In this document: positions 25,432 through 34,405 of the stretch, piece by piece
Layout: every line of letters starts with the position of its first letter
Position numbering within the stretch: the first letter of the stretch is position 1
Assembly: GCA_021794595.1 (NCBI GenBank)
Contig: JAJYQN010000013.1
Location: 1 to 38,405 of the forward strand
Length of the DNA stretch: 38,405 nt
DNA from: Pseudomonadota bacterium
GTDB taxonomy: Bacteria; Pseudomonadota; Gammaproteobacteria; Acidiferrobacterales; Acidiferrobacteraceae
Direction of reading: 5' to 3'
Made by a program: the position numbers and the translations under genes
Notes under the pieces: generated by a model
What the model saw: only the letters and a program-made list of their open reading frames with translations
The model's database searches: none
Told to the model about the DNA's origin: nothing

Positions 25432-26747
25432 GAAGTCCTCCGCGTCATCGTCACCTCGGCTTGCACACCTCCGTGGTGGCTCATGATATGACTGACCGTG
25501 ACCATCAATCCCGCCCTTACGAGATGACCTTTAAGCACCGTGAGGGCATCGAAATTACCAAGCTTGACTGCACAACGCACCCGCCCGGCACGAAACTCGA
25601 TACGCGTCAAAGCGCCAGGGGCGAGATGGGCAAGGGCCGGGCTTGCCAGCGTCATGATCGACAGGAAGCTATCGCCTCCCCCGCCGATCTGGCCAGAGAG
25701 CTTATCGACCCCCTGACGCATTTGGGTCACGGGATCCAGGACTGGGGCGTTGGGGAAACTTGCCGTAAAAACCGATACCATTTCGTTCCGTACCCGTGAT
25801 TCCTGATGGGAAAGCCTCGCCCACTCAAACGCGGTATGGGCAAAACCGAGCAAAAACCATATCCCCAGCACCAGCAGCGTCGGTCGCAAGGCGCGCAAGG
25901 CCGTCACCCCGGCGGCAGTGACCGTACCGCCGGTCTCGCCCAGACGAAAGACCGGCGGCTCACTATCACCTATCGATTCGCGATCCGCCGCCACCGGCAC
26001 CGCAAGTCCGTCGGCCAACATCTGCCGCAGGGCCTCGTCGCCATTGAAGAGCGTCAGGAGCTCTGGCTTGGTATTGTGTTTTTGGGCCTCTTCCAGGGCC
26101 TGCACCAGCGCCGCCGGCGGATGCTTCAGTCCCCCGGCTGCGCCAAAGCCGCTGTACGGACCGGTACGCACCGCCCATTGTCCGTCCGCGAACCGACAAG
26201 ACCATGTGCCGGGCCGCCAGGGGAGCGCCAAGGTGACGGGACAGAAACTGGCGCTCAGACGCTCGCGGTCGAAGACCGCGCGCCAGGCGCTTAAGCGCTC
26301 CTTAGCCGTCACCGCAACAAAGATCCCGTCATTGCTCTCCTTGTACGAAAACGCCAAGGAGTCGGGATCCATCAGTAATTGATCTTCCATGAGATAAGGC
26401 AAGGCCTCGGCCAGTCGCCCGCGGCCGCGCCCCGGCCACTGGGCCACGGTCAAAAGGGTCTCTACCGCCGGTGTCCAGACCCTGAGGGGGGCATGGCGCG
26501 CCGCCTCCGGCAAATCACTGAGCGGATCGCGGCCCATCTCGCCTCCAGGCCCGCGCCAATCGACGATCTCCCGCTCCGGGAATTCGGGGGGCAAAAACAC
26601 GTGCCATGGCATGGTACCAGGCGCTCGCAGCCACTCCCGTACCCGGTCTTGGAGTCTTTCGACTTCACGGCGCAGATCGATGGACCTTGGTGCGCCGATG
26701 CGCATAGGCCCTACGAATGCGTCCGCTTTGTGCGATGGTGTTCCCAT
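25428..26747 (-). CDS. gspL: Type II secretion system protein GspL
   Basis: A 439-residue protein. The frame stays open far upstream (to 26999), but the ATG at 26747 has a perfect AGGAGG with 5-base spacing, so it is chosen; it overlaps the gspK end by 37 bases. A further ATG at 26705 is less well placed. The cytoplasmic actin-like domain contains LPYLMEDQLLMDPDSLAF, a typical GspL segment that precedes the contact with GspE. A membrane helix follows at about 287-307, then a small periplasmic ferredoxin-like domain that pairs with GspM. GspL links the ATPase GspE to the inner membrane. The extra ~45 residues before the first core strand (PWHVFLPP) are somewhat basic and of unknown function. 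Confidence 0.88.
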   Translation of the reverse strand: MGTPSHKADAFVGPMRIGAPRSIDLRREVERLQDRVREWLRAPGTMPWHVFLPPEFPEREIVDWRGPGGEMGRDPLSDLPEAARHAPLRVWTPAVETLLTVAQWPGRGRGRLAEALPYLMEDQLLMDPDSLAFSYKESNDGIFVAVTAKERLSAWRAVFDRERLSASFCPVTLALPWRPGTWSCRFADGQWAVRTGPYSGFGAAGGLKHPPAALVQALEEAQKHNTKPELLTLFNGDEALRQMLADGLAVPVAADRESIGDSEPPVFRLGETGGTVTAAGVTALRALRPTLLVLGIWFLLGFAHTAFEWARLSHQESRVRNEMVSVFTASFPNAPVLDPVTQMRQGVDKLSGQIGGGGDSFLSIMTLASPALAHLAPGALTRIEFRAGRVRCAVKLGNFDALTVLKGHLVRAGLMVTVSHIMSHHGGVQAEVTMTRRTS

Positions 26748-27646
26748 AAAGCCTCCTGCCACAAGATGACGGTCGTTTGCCCTCGCGCGGGCCGATATAA
26801 AAGCGCGCGCCTGCGGGCCACGAGACCACCGAAGCGAGCGGTGACGTGCGCCACAAAATAATTCGTCTGGACGCCGGCCTGATAGGTCGGCAAGATCCCG
26901 TGCGGCAAAGCCGCTTGAAACGCCGCTTCGCTCGCGAACGGCGTTTGCAGGGCCTCGGCCCCGAGTGTACCGCCCTCTTTTAACGTAAGCCCAGGGCACA
27001 AAGCCGCCAGGACCAAAGCCGGGGCGGTGTTCACATTGATGGGCGTCACGAGCGGTAAGGCCGTGACATAGGGCCGCAAATCGTGAACGATTTTGGCGTT
27101 AAACCCTGACACCAGACGCAACTCGCTTACGCCACTCAAGGGCTGCCGCCCGGCCCGGTACGGGGTCCGCCGCCCTAAATAAACGGCATCCAGGCCCGCG
27201 CCCTGCGAGCCAGGCGGCATCTCCCAGGCTACCACTGCCTGGGCCAAGGCCGGGTTTAGACCTATGAGCTGAAGAAGCCTCGTGAACACCGCCACCGCAG
27301 TCGGGACCGATTGCCCCGCCACCACCAAATCATTGAGGTTAAACCGCCCCTCGGGATCCTTAAGAAACGCATGGACAACGCCGCCTGCTACCGGGAAACG
27401 CGGCAGGGGCTTAGCCCAGCGTTCCGTCAAGCTATCGATCGGATCATGACGGCCCTCATGCGTGACCTCCACGGCGGCCAATCTAAAGGCGCCGTCCATG
27501 GCCGCATGCGCTTGCGACAAGGCGCGAATATTCAGGCTCTCCTTGAACCATACCGACTCCCCACGCATGAGGGAGGCGGCGATGATAGCCGTCAACGCGA
27601 CCACCAAAAGCGCGACGATTAGTGCAAGACCGCCTTCCTTTTTCAT
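26711..27646 (-). CDS. gspK: Type II secretion pseudopilin GspK
   Basis: A 311-residue pseudopilin. The ATG at 27646 (MKKEGG) overlaps the gspJ stop as ATGA, and the upstream in-frame start is ignored. The leader is short, then GLALIVALLVVALTAIIAASL without the +5 Glu, as is usual for GspK at the pseudopilus tip. The conserved GspK segments DPEGRFNLNDLV and INVNTAPALVLAAL are present, the latter in the helix-hairpin-like domain. Together with GspI and GspJ it forms the tip that caps the GspG fibre. Confidence 0.92.
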   Translation of the reverse strand: MKKEGGLALIVALLVVALTAIIAASLMRGESVWFKESLNIRALSQAHAAMDGAFRLAAVEVTHEGRHDPIDSLTERWAKPLPRFPVAGGVVHAFLKDPEGRFNLNDLVVAGQSVPTAVAVFTRLLQLIGLNPALAQAVVAWEMPPGSQGAGLDAVYLGRRTPYRAGRQPLSGVSELRLVSGFNAKIVHDLRPYVTALPLVTPINVNTAPALVLAALCPGLTLKEGGTLGAEALQTPFASEAAFQAALPHGILPTYQAGVQTNYFVAHVTARFGGLVARRRALLYRPARGQTTVILWQEALWEHHRTKRTHS

Positions 27647-28236
27647 CGCCCCACCGCAAATAACCAACGCAAATGCCGACCGTTCTTTAACGTGACTACG
27701 ACCTTAACGAGGCTCGGCTCCGCGGCCGGCTGCCCCGCCACCGGCCAGGTGCGCACATAGAGACCGCTTGGGGTGAGCATATCCACATGGAAGCGCCGGA
27801 CGCCTCGCAGCAGTACCTCCTTGGCCCGATGCTCGCCCGGAGCCCGATCGAGAACCGCCCAGCGACGCCAGATCAGTGTCCCATGCTCCACCGTGTAATC
27901 GACCCGCCGGAGGTTACTGCGGGGCATGGACGTCAAAGGCGCCGTCCCGCCAGTGGTAAAATTCAAACGCACCCCACGTCCCATCTGACGCACCATGAAC
28001 GCTGGCACTAAGGTGCCGGCGCCGTCGCGCACCGGGCGGCCCCGCGCTTGGCTCAGATCGTTCTCCAAACGGTAGTAGGCCAAGCCGCGCGCCTCCCAAC
28101 GGCCCCGCACTGTCTTCAGCTGCGCGCGGATGTCCATGGCATGGTCAAGACCGGTGTAGGCAATCGCCCCCACAATCGCGAAAATCGCGATGGCGACCAA
28201 CATCTCCAACAGAGTAAACCCGCGCGCGGTGTTCAT
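27643..28236 (-). CDS. gspJ: Type II secretion pseudopilin GspJ
   Basis: A 197-residue pseudopilin beginning with a five-residue leader ending RG and then FTLLEMLVAIAIFAIVGAIAYTGL, with the +5 Glu. Typical GspJ features follow: the YYRLENDLSQARGRPVRDG segment, and a C-terminal stretch rich in charged beta strands. It overlaps gspI and gspK by 4 bases each. It forms the minor tip complex with GspI, GspK and probably GspH. Confidence 0.92.
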   Translation of the reverse strand: MNTARGFTLLEMLVAIAIFAIVGAIAYTGLDHAMDIRAQLKTVRGRWEARGLAYYRLENDLSQARGRPVRDGAGTLVPAFMVRQMGRGVRLNFTTGGTAPLTSMPRSNLRRVDYTVEHGTLIWRRWAVLDRAPGEHRAKEVLLRGVRRFHVDMLTPSGLYVRTWPVAGQPAAEPSLVKVVVTLKNGRHLRWLFAVGR

Positions 28237-28625
28237 GGCTTACGCACAAATCCGACGAGCCGCATCAACACATGAGGGTGACGCGATCGGCGCACCGTGA
28301 TCTGAACGCGGCGAATCTGCGGGAGGGCGGTGGCCAAGACCTTCGTCAACACGCGAAACTTCCGCCCATCCTCACGCGCCGCGGTATGGCGAGTCCCAAG
28401 ACCCGGCCAGCGGGCCACGACCTCCACGCGACTCAGGCGGTTTTCCGCGACCCATAAGGCCATCGTGCGGTCCCTGAGTGCCCCGGTCGTGGTGATGGCA
28501 TTGGTCAGATTGCGCATAATCGCCGCCAGCGCGATCGCGAGGATAAAGAGCGCGACTAGGACCTCCAACAGCGTAAATCCGCTGGCGTCAGCGTGCCGCC
28601 GCAACCTTAATGTGCCCATTACCAT
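28233..28625 (-). CDS. gspI: Type II secretion pseudopilin GspI
   Basis: A 130-residue pseudopilin with leader ending ASG and FTLLEVLVALFILAIALAAIMRNL, with the +5 Glu. The sequence ALWVAENRLSRVEV after the helix is characteristic of GspI. The start may be at 28625 or at the next Met (28619); both lie within the end of gspH (overlap about 38 bases), and neither has a clear ribosome binding site. GspI nucleates the pseudopilus tip with GspJ and GspK. Confidence 0.9.
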   Translation of the reverse strand: MVMGTLRLRRHADASGFTLLEVLVALFILAIALAAIMRNLTNAITTTGALRDRTMALWVAENRLSRVEVVARWPGLGTRHTAAREDGRKFRVLTKVLATALPQIRRVQITVRRSRHPHVLMRLVGFVRKP

Positions 28626-29043
28626 CCCCGGTCAGAAGGAAATGACTCCGCCTGGTCACCACCTCAACTCGAAACGTATGACTTAAACCGCTGGGAGAAA
28701 ACATCAATACCCGGCGCTTCCCCAGATCCTCAAGCGTGGCCCCCGGCGGCAGCGTGCGCGCGCGTAAGGTCTGTCCTTTCGCCTGCACGAATCGACCCTT
28801 GTCGTTTAGCGTCAAAAACCGGTAGCCATGCGCCGAAAAATCGACCCGATAGGGCCTGCCTGTGACGATCGCCTGCATGCGCGCGGCCTTTAGCAATGCC
28901 GCCAAGCGCAGGCCCTCAGTGCGCACCGATACTCCGATATCGCCACTCAAGCGCGGAGTGATGATTCCAAGCATGATCCCGATCAAGGCCAAAATGACGA
29001 GAATCTCAAACAGCGTAAAACCCGACGATCTTACAGCTGCCAT
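28588..29043 (-). CDS. gspH: Type II secretion pseudopilin GspH
   Basis: A 151-residue pseudopilin: leader MAAVRSSG then FTLFEILVILALIGIMLGIITPRL, with the +5 Glu and a Pro at the end of the helix. The following EGLRLAALLKAARMQAIVTGRPYRVDF is the classic GspH/FimT pattern. It overlaps gspG by 13 bases and gspI by 38. GspH connects the tip complex to the GspG fibre. Confidence 0.92.
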   Translation of the reverse strand: MAAVRSSGFTLFEILVILALIGIMLGIITPRLSGDIGVSVRTEGLRLAALLKAARMQAIVTGRPYRVDFSAHGYRFLTLNDKGRFVQAKGQTLRARTLPPGATLEDLGKRRVLMFSPSGLSHTFRVEVVTRRSHFLLTGDGNGHIKVAAAR

Positions 29044-29456
29044 GACCCGATAACGCCCTTCATGCCATGACTCTGGCCATGGGGCCCATAACTAAAGACG
29101 TCCACTCGTCCATGGATACCCGGGTTCAGGTATTGATAGGGCCGCCCCCAAGGATCGACTGGCAGGCGTGGCAGATAGCCACCGCTGCGCCAATCGGAAG
29201 CGGCAGGCCCCGACGTCGGCTTTTTCACCAAGGCCTTGAGGCCCTGTTGCTGGGTCGGGTACTGGCCGTTATCCAGGCGGTACAGCTTCAGGGCGCTCAT
29301 GATAGACCGGATGTCGTTTTTCGCGGCGACGATCCGCGCTTGATTCGGCCGATTCATGATCTTTGGCACAATGACCGCGGCGAGAATGCCGATGATCACC
29401 ATCACCACCATAACCTCTATCAAGGTAAAGCCACGAATTCGCTTTTGAATAGCCAT
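29031..29456 (-). CDS. gspG: Type II secretion major pseudopilin GspG
   Basis: A 141-residue major pseudopilin. The ATG at 29456 is preferred to a GTG at 29465 because that GTG has no ribosome binding site. The leader ends IRG, followed by FTLIEVMVVMVIIGILAAVIVPKIM with the +5 Glu, and YPTQQQGLKALV, the GspG signature. The C-terminal calcium loop, usually G-A-D-G and then D-I-x-x-W, is replaced here by GPHGQSHGMKGVIGSW: the two calcium-binding Asp positions are His126 and Val135. GspG polymerises into the pseudopilus that pushes substrates through GspD. Confidence 0.93.
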   Translation of the reverse strand: MAIQKRIRGFTLIEVMVVMVIIGILAAVIVPKIMNRPNQARIVAAKNDIRSIMSALKLYRLDNGQYPTQQQGLKALVKKPTSGPAASDWRSGGYLPRLPVDPWGRPYQYLNPGIHGRVDVFSYGPHGQSHGMKGVIGSWQL

Positions 29457-29461
29457 AGGAC

Positions 29462-30673
29462 TCACTTAATCAGTTGGTTCATGTCAAATATCGGTAACAG
29501 GATGGCCAACACGATAAACAACACCATGCCGCCCATCACCAAAATCAACACGGGTTCTATAAGGCTCGTGAGCGCCGTCACGAAACCCTCTAGTTCCCGG
29601 GTCTGGGCCTCCGCTGCCCGTGCTAACATCGTATCCAAAGACCCGCTGGCCTCGCCGCTACCTATCAGATGAACCACCAGGGGCGGAAAAAGCTTGGTCT
29701 TGCCAAGCGAGCGGCTGAGCGAGCCGCCTTCGCGGACTTGACGCTTGGCCTCTTCGACCGCGGCCTGCATGGGGAGATTGGTGACCACATGCATAGCCGT
29801 CTCAAGAGCGCTTAACAAAGGGATTCCCGAGCTCGTCAATATCCCCAAAGTGCTAGCGAGACGCGTCGCGTTCAAGCTGCGGATCAAACGGCCGAGCAGG
29901 GGCACGCGCAGCAAAAACCGCTGCCAAGCTATGCGGCGTCCGTGATCGCGCAACAACATGCGCCCGCCCACGGCTATCACCAACACCCCGGCCGGCCACA
30001 AAATCCCGCCCTTTTTGGCGATATGACTAATCGCGATCAAGGCCCGTGTTGCCCACGGAAGCGGTGCCCCGCTGTCAACGAATACCTGGGCGATCTGTGG
30101 CACCACATAAACCAATAGGCCGCCCACAACCGCGAGCGCGACCACGGTCACTAGGGCCGGATACAAAAACGCGACCCATACCTTCTGCGTGAGCGCTTGG
30201 CGCTGCTCGGTATAATCGGCCAGACGTTCCAGAATGACCGGCAACCTCCCGGACTGCTCACCGGCCTCTATCAAATGACGATAAAGGGGCGGAAACGAGC
30301 CCGGAAACTCCCCGAGGGCATGGGCTAAAGGCTGACCTTCGCGGACCTTGGTGCGGACCGCCGCCAGGATCTTGCGGGCGCGCGCCGACTCGCTTTGCTC
30401 GGTCAAGGCCTGCAAACACTCCTCTATAGGGAGCCCGGCGCGCACAAGCGTCGCAAACTGCCGTGTAAGGAGCGATAACTCGGATGACTTAAGTCCGGTC
30501 TGCCACGTGAAGGCGCGCCTTTTTGTGGACTCCTTCTCGATGGCCGAGACCTTAACGGGTATAAAACCCTTTTCTCGCAGAAGACCGCGCACCTTGCGCT
30601 CGGCGTCGCCTTCCATGACACCCTTGACTGCTCGGCCCTCGCCATCGAGCGCTTCGTATTCGAATGCTGCCAT
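29462..30673 (-). CDS. gspF: Type II secretion inner-membrane platform protein GspF
   Basis: A 403-residue protein beginning AAFEYEALDGEGRAVKGVMEGD, the usual GspF N-terminus, followed by two duplicated T2SSF domains with three membrane helices (about 168-190, 215-240 and 372-395). The second domain has LASTLGILTSSGIPLLSALE and LIEPVLILVMGGMVLFIVLAILLPIFDMN, strongly conserved among GspF proteins. It lies two bases after the gspE stop. It anchors the assembly platform and contacts GspE and GspL. Confidence 0.94.
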   Translation of the reverse strand: MAAFEYEALDGEGRAVKGVMEGDAERKVRGLLREKGFIPVKVSAIEKESTKRRAFTWQTGLKSSELSLLTRQFATLVRAGLPIEECLQALTEQSESARARKILAAVRTKVREGQPLAHALGEFPGSFPPLYRHLIEAGEQSGRLPVILERLADYTEQRQALTQKVWVAFLYPALVTVVALAVVGGLLVYVVPQIAQVFVDSGAPLPWATRALIAISHIAKKGGILWPAGVLVIAVGGRMLLRDHGRRIAWQRFLLRVPLLGRLIRSLNATRLASTLGILTSSGIPLLSALETAMHVVTNLPMQAAVEEAKRQVREGGSLSRSLGKTKLFPPLVVHLIGSGEASGSLDTMLARAAEAQTRELEGFVTALTSLIEPVLILVMGGMVLFIVLAILLPIFDMNQLIK

Positions 30674-30675
30674 AG

Positions 30676-32124
30676 TTAATCACGGGAGACCCGCAAAACC
30701 TCCTCGATACTGGTTTTCCCTTCCGCCACGAGCCGCAGACCGTCCTGATGCAAGGTGCGAAGCCCCTGGCTTATGGCCATATCGCGAAGCCGGGCCTCGG
30801 AGGCTCGGTCATGGATCAAGGTCTTTTGTTCGTCGTTCACGCGCAACAATTCATAGAGGCCGGTTCGCCCTTGATACCCGGTCGAGCCACAAACGCTACA
30901 GGTTTCGCCAACCGCTTGGGCCCGGCCACCGCACGCCGGGCACAATGTCCGGACCAACCTTTGGGCCAAAACCCCCAGCAGGGTCGAGGCCACCAGAAAG
31001 GGCTCTATCCCCATGTCGACCAATCGCGTCACGGCACCAACGGCATCGTTGGTATGGAGCGTCGCCAACACCAAGTGGCCAGTGAGGCTCGCTTGGACCG
31101 CAATCTGTGCCGTCTCGAGATCGCGGATCTCCCCTATCATCACGATATCCGGATCCTGTCGAAGAATGGCGCGCAGTGCCCGCGCAAAACTCAAATCGAT
31201 CTTGGGATTGACCTGAATCTGACCCACGCCGTCCAATTCGTACTCGACCGGGTCTTCCACGGTCATGATGTTGAAGGTCTTGGTGTTGAGCTCGCTCAAT
31301 GCCGAATAGAGCGTCGTGGTCTTTCCCGATCCGGTTGGTCCCGTAACGAGAAAAATCCCATGCGGCTGCGATATGAACTCGCGCAACACCGATAGCGTGT
31401 CGTCCGGCATGCCGAGGCGAAAGAGGTTCAGACGACCAGCCTGCTTGTCGAGTAAGCGCAATACCACGCGCTCCCCATGCGCCGTGGGCACGGTCGAGAC
31501 GCGCACGTCGATCGGCCGACCGGCGAGCCGTAGGGTAATGCGTCCGTCCTGCGGCATGCGCTTTTCCGCGATATCAAGCCGCGACATGATCTTGATGCGC
31601 GAAACCAAGACCCCGTGAGCCGCCTTTTGCGGCTCAATTACGTCCCGCAATACGCCGTCCACCCGAAACCGCACCAAAGACCGAGTCTCGAAGGCCTCGA
31701 TATGAATATCCGAGGCCTTTTCGCGCACCGCCTGCGTCAAAAGTGCGTTAATGAGGCGAACGACCGGCGCATCGCCCTCGCTTTCGAGCAAGTCCTGGGT
31801 CTTTGGCAGGTGCTGAGCGAGTTCCGCAAGGTCCAATTTGTCGTCGAGGTCGCCCATGATTTGCTGGGCCTGCGACATATCGCGTGCGTAACCCGTATTC
31901 AGGGCCGCCGAGAATGCCTCTTCGCCGATGGTCGTAAGCTTAAGCGGTTTGCGTAATACCCGCTCGAGCTCCGCCAGCACTGGGCCTGCCACTTGCGCCC
32001 GCAACCACACCTCGACCTCGTCGTCTACGAGCCCCACGCTCATCACGCCGTAGCGCTTGGCGAAATGATAAGGAAGTCTGCTCACCCATTGTTGATCCAA
32101 AGGCCGTTCTATTACGTCAACCAT
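30676..32124 (-). CDS. gspE: Type II secretion ATPase GspE
   Basis: A 482-residue cytoplasmic secretion ATPase. The N-terminal domain (about 1-100) is short and binds GspL in known systems. The ATPase core has Walker A GPTGSGKT at 262-269, Asp box near 288-296 (TVEDPVEYEL), Walker B-type MIGEIRD at 329-335 and the His box around TGHLVLATLHTND at 348-360. Four cysteines form the zinc-binding tetracysteine module: C395, C398, C409 and C412. All are intact. Its start overlaps the gspD end by 8 bases. GspE hydrolyses ATP to drive pseudopilus growth. Homology to PilB is expected, but the gsp context and tetracysteine site support GspE. Confidence 0.95.
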   Translation of the reverse strand: MVDVIERPLDQQWVSRLPYHFAKRYGVMSVGLVDDEVEVWLRAQVAGPVLAELERVLRKPLKLTTIGEEAFSAALNTGYARDMSQAQQIMGDLDDKLDLAELAQHLPKTQDLLESEGDAPVVRLINALLTQAVREKASDIHIEAFETRSLVRFRVDGVLRDVIEPQKAAHGVLVSRIKIMSRLDIAEKRMPQDGRITLRLAGRPIDVRVSTVPTAHGERVVLRLLDKQAGRLNLFRLGMPDDTLSVLREFISQPHGIFLVTGPTGSGKTTTLYSALSELNTKTFNIMTVEDPVEYELDGVGQIQVNPKIDLSFARALRAILRQDPDIVMIGEIRDLETAQIAVQASLTGHLVLATLHTNDAVGAVTRLVDMGIEPFLVASTLLGVLAQRLVRTLCPACGGRAQAVGETCSVCGSTGYQGRTGLYELLRVNDEQKTLIHDRASEARLRDMAISQGLRTLHQDGLRLVAEGKTSIEEVLRVSRD

Positions 32125-34360
32125 GTTTCGTCCCTCTCACTAGCGCCCCCTTCTGAGCTCCCTTTTTCCGGGGACTGAGCGGCGGCTGGTGTAAGGGCGG
32201 CAGATGCGGCTGGTGATAATTCGGCAGCACCGGAGAGTGCGAGAAGCGCATAGCCCGCTCTTCGGCCTGCATGAAGGCATAACGCGATGCGGTAAATCCC
32301 TCGCTCTCTTGGCTGTTGCGGACAATGACCGGTTTAAGGAATATCATCAGGTCAGTCTTCTTCTTCACCCGTTGCCGATACCGGAAAAGATTCCCCAGTA
32401 AAGGAATACTGTCCAACAGGGGCACGCCCTGCCAAGTATTCTCGACATCGTCATCAATGAGGCCGCCCAACACGATTGTCCTGCCATTAGCCACGATCAC
32501 GGTGGTCTTCAGTTCGCGGCGATTGGTTATGAGGTCTATCGCGCCAGAAATGTTCGGCGCAATGCTCGATACGTCCTCGTAGATCTGCATCTTGATATTG
32601 TTACCAGCCGTGATTTGCGGCTTAATTTTGAGCGTCAAACCGACGTTCTTACGTTCGACCGTCTGAAATGGGTTCACGGCGGCGCTCCCGAGCGTCCCCC
32701 CGGTCGAGTAACTTCCGGTAACGAAGGGTACGTTCTGACCCACCATGATCTTGGCTTCGGTGTTATCCAAGGTCAGGAGATCCGGCGTCGACAAGACATT
32801 GACACCCGACATGGACTGTAGGGCCCGAGCGAGCGCGGAAAGCCCGACCACGCTTTGTCCGTTTGCGAGCGTAACCGATCCGCTTATGTAGCCGAGCGCA
32901 AGGCCCGCCTCGTTAGCGAGGTTAGACGGCGTGGCGGCGGTCGAGACAATGCCAGATCCCGTCACCGGAAAATTGGTGATCGCCCCAACTGCGCCACTGC
33001 CGGCAGGCGCCGCCCCGGCCCACTGTACGCCGAGCTCCGCCTCATCATTGGTCGTGACTTCGGTAATCAAGGCTTGAACAAACACCTGAGCTCGGCGGAT
33101 ATCTAACTTGGCTATCACTGCGCGAAGATTATCATAAACTGCGTCCGGTGCGTTTATTATTAATGCATTAATGGAAGGGTCCGCTTGAACAAGAGAGGCC
33201 TTGATCGCTTTAGACGAGACGGTATTGGTAGGCGCAGGGGCCGGCTGACCGGGGAGCGACACTGGAACGATCGGAGAGACTGGAAGGGAACTGGCCCCTT
33301 TGGCCTCGCCCTCTAAGAGTCCTCGCAAAATTTTTGCAAGCTTACTGGCCCTGGCATTGCGCAGGTACACCACATGGGTGGTTCCGCCACTACTGCCCTT
33401 GGTATCGAGTTTTCGGACAAGCGCTTCGATAAACCGGAGTTTCCGGGTGCTGGCCGTGCGCACAAGCAGGCTATTGTTGCGGGTATCCGGCACGATAAAG
33501 ACTGGGCTGTAATTCCCGGTCGGTCCGCCGGTCGCGCCCGGCAACTGCGCCTCGTCTAAACGCACAAGCAGATTGGCCGTATCGACGGCCGAGGCGTACC
33601 GCAAGGGGATAATGGCAATGGGGGCACGGATGCCGGCCTCGATATTGTCGATTATCCGTATGAGACGGCGCACGTTGTCAGCGTAGTCGGTAACGATCAG
33701 GGTATTGGTCGGGGCATAGACCGAGACCACGCCCGTACTCGACATGAGCGGCCGCAAAAGCGGTACGATCTGGGTGGCTACGCCCTCATCTATCGGGATG
33801 ACTTGAGTCACGAGTCGATCCCCGCCGCTCGGCCAGCGGGCGCTTACCGGGGCCGCTTGGCGAGCATTGGCCTGCGGAAGGATCTTGATGACATTGCCGG
33901 GGCCGGTGACAGCGGTAAAGCCTTGGGCCTTCAAGGCGCTCAGAAAAATCTGGTAGGCCGCAGACACCGTAACAGGGGAAGCCGAAACGATAGTCACCTT
34001 GCCTTGGACGCGGGGATCAATCAAAAAGTTCTTCCCGGTCAGCTCGGCCATCGTGCGGATGACGGCCCGGATATTGGCCTTGTCGAAGTTAAAGAGCATC
34101 TCGCCTGCGGGGACGCTATGGGACGTGCTCACGACGGCCGAACCATTTCCGGCCACCGCCGGCGATGCCGTGGGGCTCGTGGCACTCAGGACCGGGTGAC
34201 TTGCCGGTGGCGGTAAGGTCGGGGTCTTCGAACCAACAATAGGATGATTGGGCGCAGGGCCCGCTGGCTTATTCGTTGCGTACGCAACCTGCCGTACTGA
34301 CAACAACAGTGCGGATACGCCTATCGTCGCCCACAACCAGCCCTGCACAGACTTACCCAT
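32117..34360 (-). CDS. gspD: Type II secretion outer-membrane secretin GspD
   Basis: A 747-residue secretin. A signal peptide (about 1-28) and a Pro/Ser/Thr-rich linker lead to the N0 domain (FNFDKANIRAVIRTMAELTG near 90-110), then three N1-N3 domains (LIVTDYADNVRRL, LNARASKL-like LRNARASKLAKIL, and VQALITEVT). The secretin core is at about 500-680 with VLSTPDLLTLDNTEAKIMVG, VGLTLKIKPQI and PLLDSIPLLGNLF. A tail of about 60 residues follows, rich in His and Pro (HQPHLPPLHQPP) and Lys near the end. In related secretins the tail binds a pilotin, but no pilotin gene is nearby. The AAGGAT ribosome binding site lies 10 bases before ATG. It overlaps gspE by 8 bases. Confidence 0.95.
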   Translation of the reverse strand: MGKSVQGWLWATIGVSALLLSVRQVAYATNKPAGPAPNHPIVGSKTPTLPPPASHPVLSATSPTASPAVAGNGSAVVSTSHSVPAGEMLFNFDKANIRAVIRTMAELTGKNFLIDPRVQGKVTIVSASPVTVSAAYQIFLSALKAQGFTAVTGPGNVIKILPQANARQAAPVSARWPSGGDRLVTQVIPIDEGVATQIVPLLRPLMSSTGVVSVYAPTNTLIVTDYADNVRRLIRIIDNIEAGIRAPIAIIPLRYASAVDTANLLVRLDEAQLPGATGGPTGNYSPVFIVPDTRNNSLLVRTASTRKLRFIEALVRKLDTKGSSGGTTHVVYLRNARASKLAKILRGLLEGEAKGASSLPVSPIVPVSLPGQPAPAPTNTVSSKAIKASLVQADPSINALIINAPDAVYDNLRAVIAKLDIRRAQVFVQALITEVTTNDEAELGVQWAGAAPAGSGAVGAITNFPVTGSGIVSTAATPSNLANEAGLALGYISGSVTLANGQSVVGLSALARALQSMSGVNVLSTPDLLTLDNTEAKIMVGQNVPFVTGSYSTGGTLGSAAVNPFQTVERKNVGLTLKIKPQITAGNNIKMQIYEDVSSIAPNISGAIDLITNRRELKTTVIVANGRTIVLGGLIDDDVENTWQGVPLLDSIPLLGNLFRYRQRVKKKTDLMIFLKPVIVRNSQESEGFTASRYAFMQAEERAMRFSHSPVLPNYHQPHLPPLHQPPLSPRKKGAQKGALVRGTKHG

Positions 34361-34405
34361 AGGTGCTCTATCCTTAGAAATGAAGCCCGCTTAACCGACA
34401 ACAAC

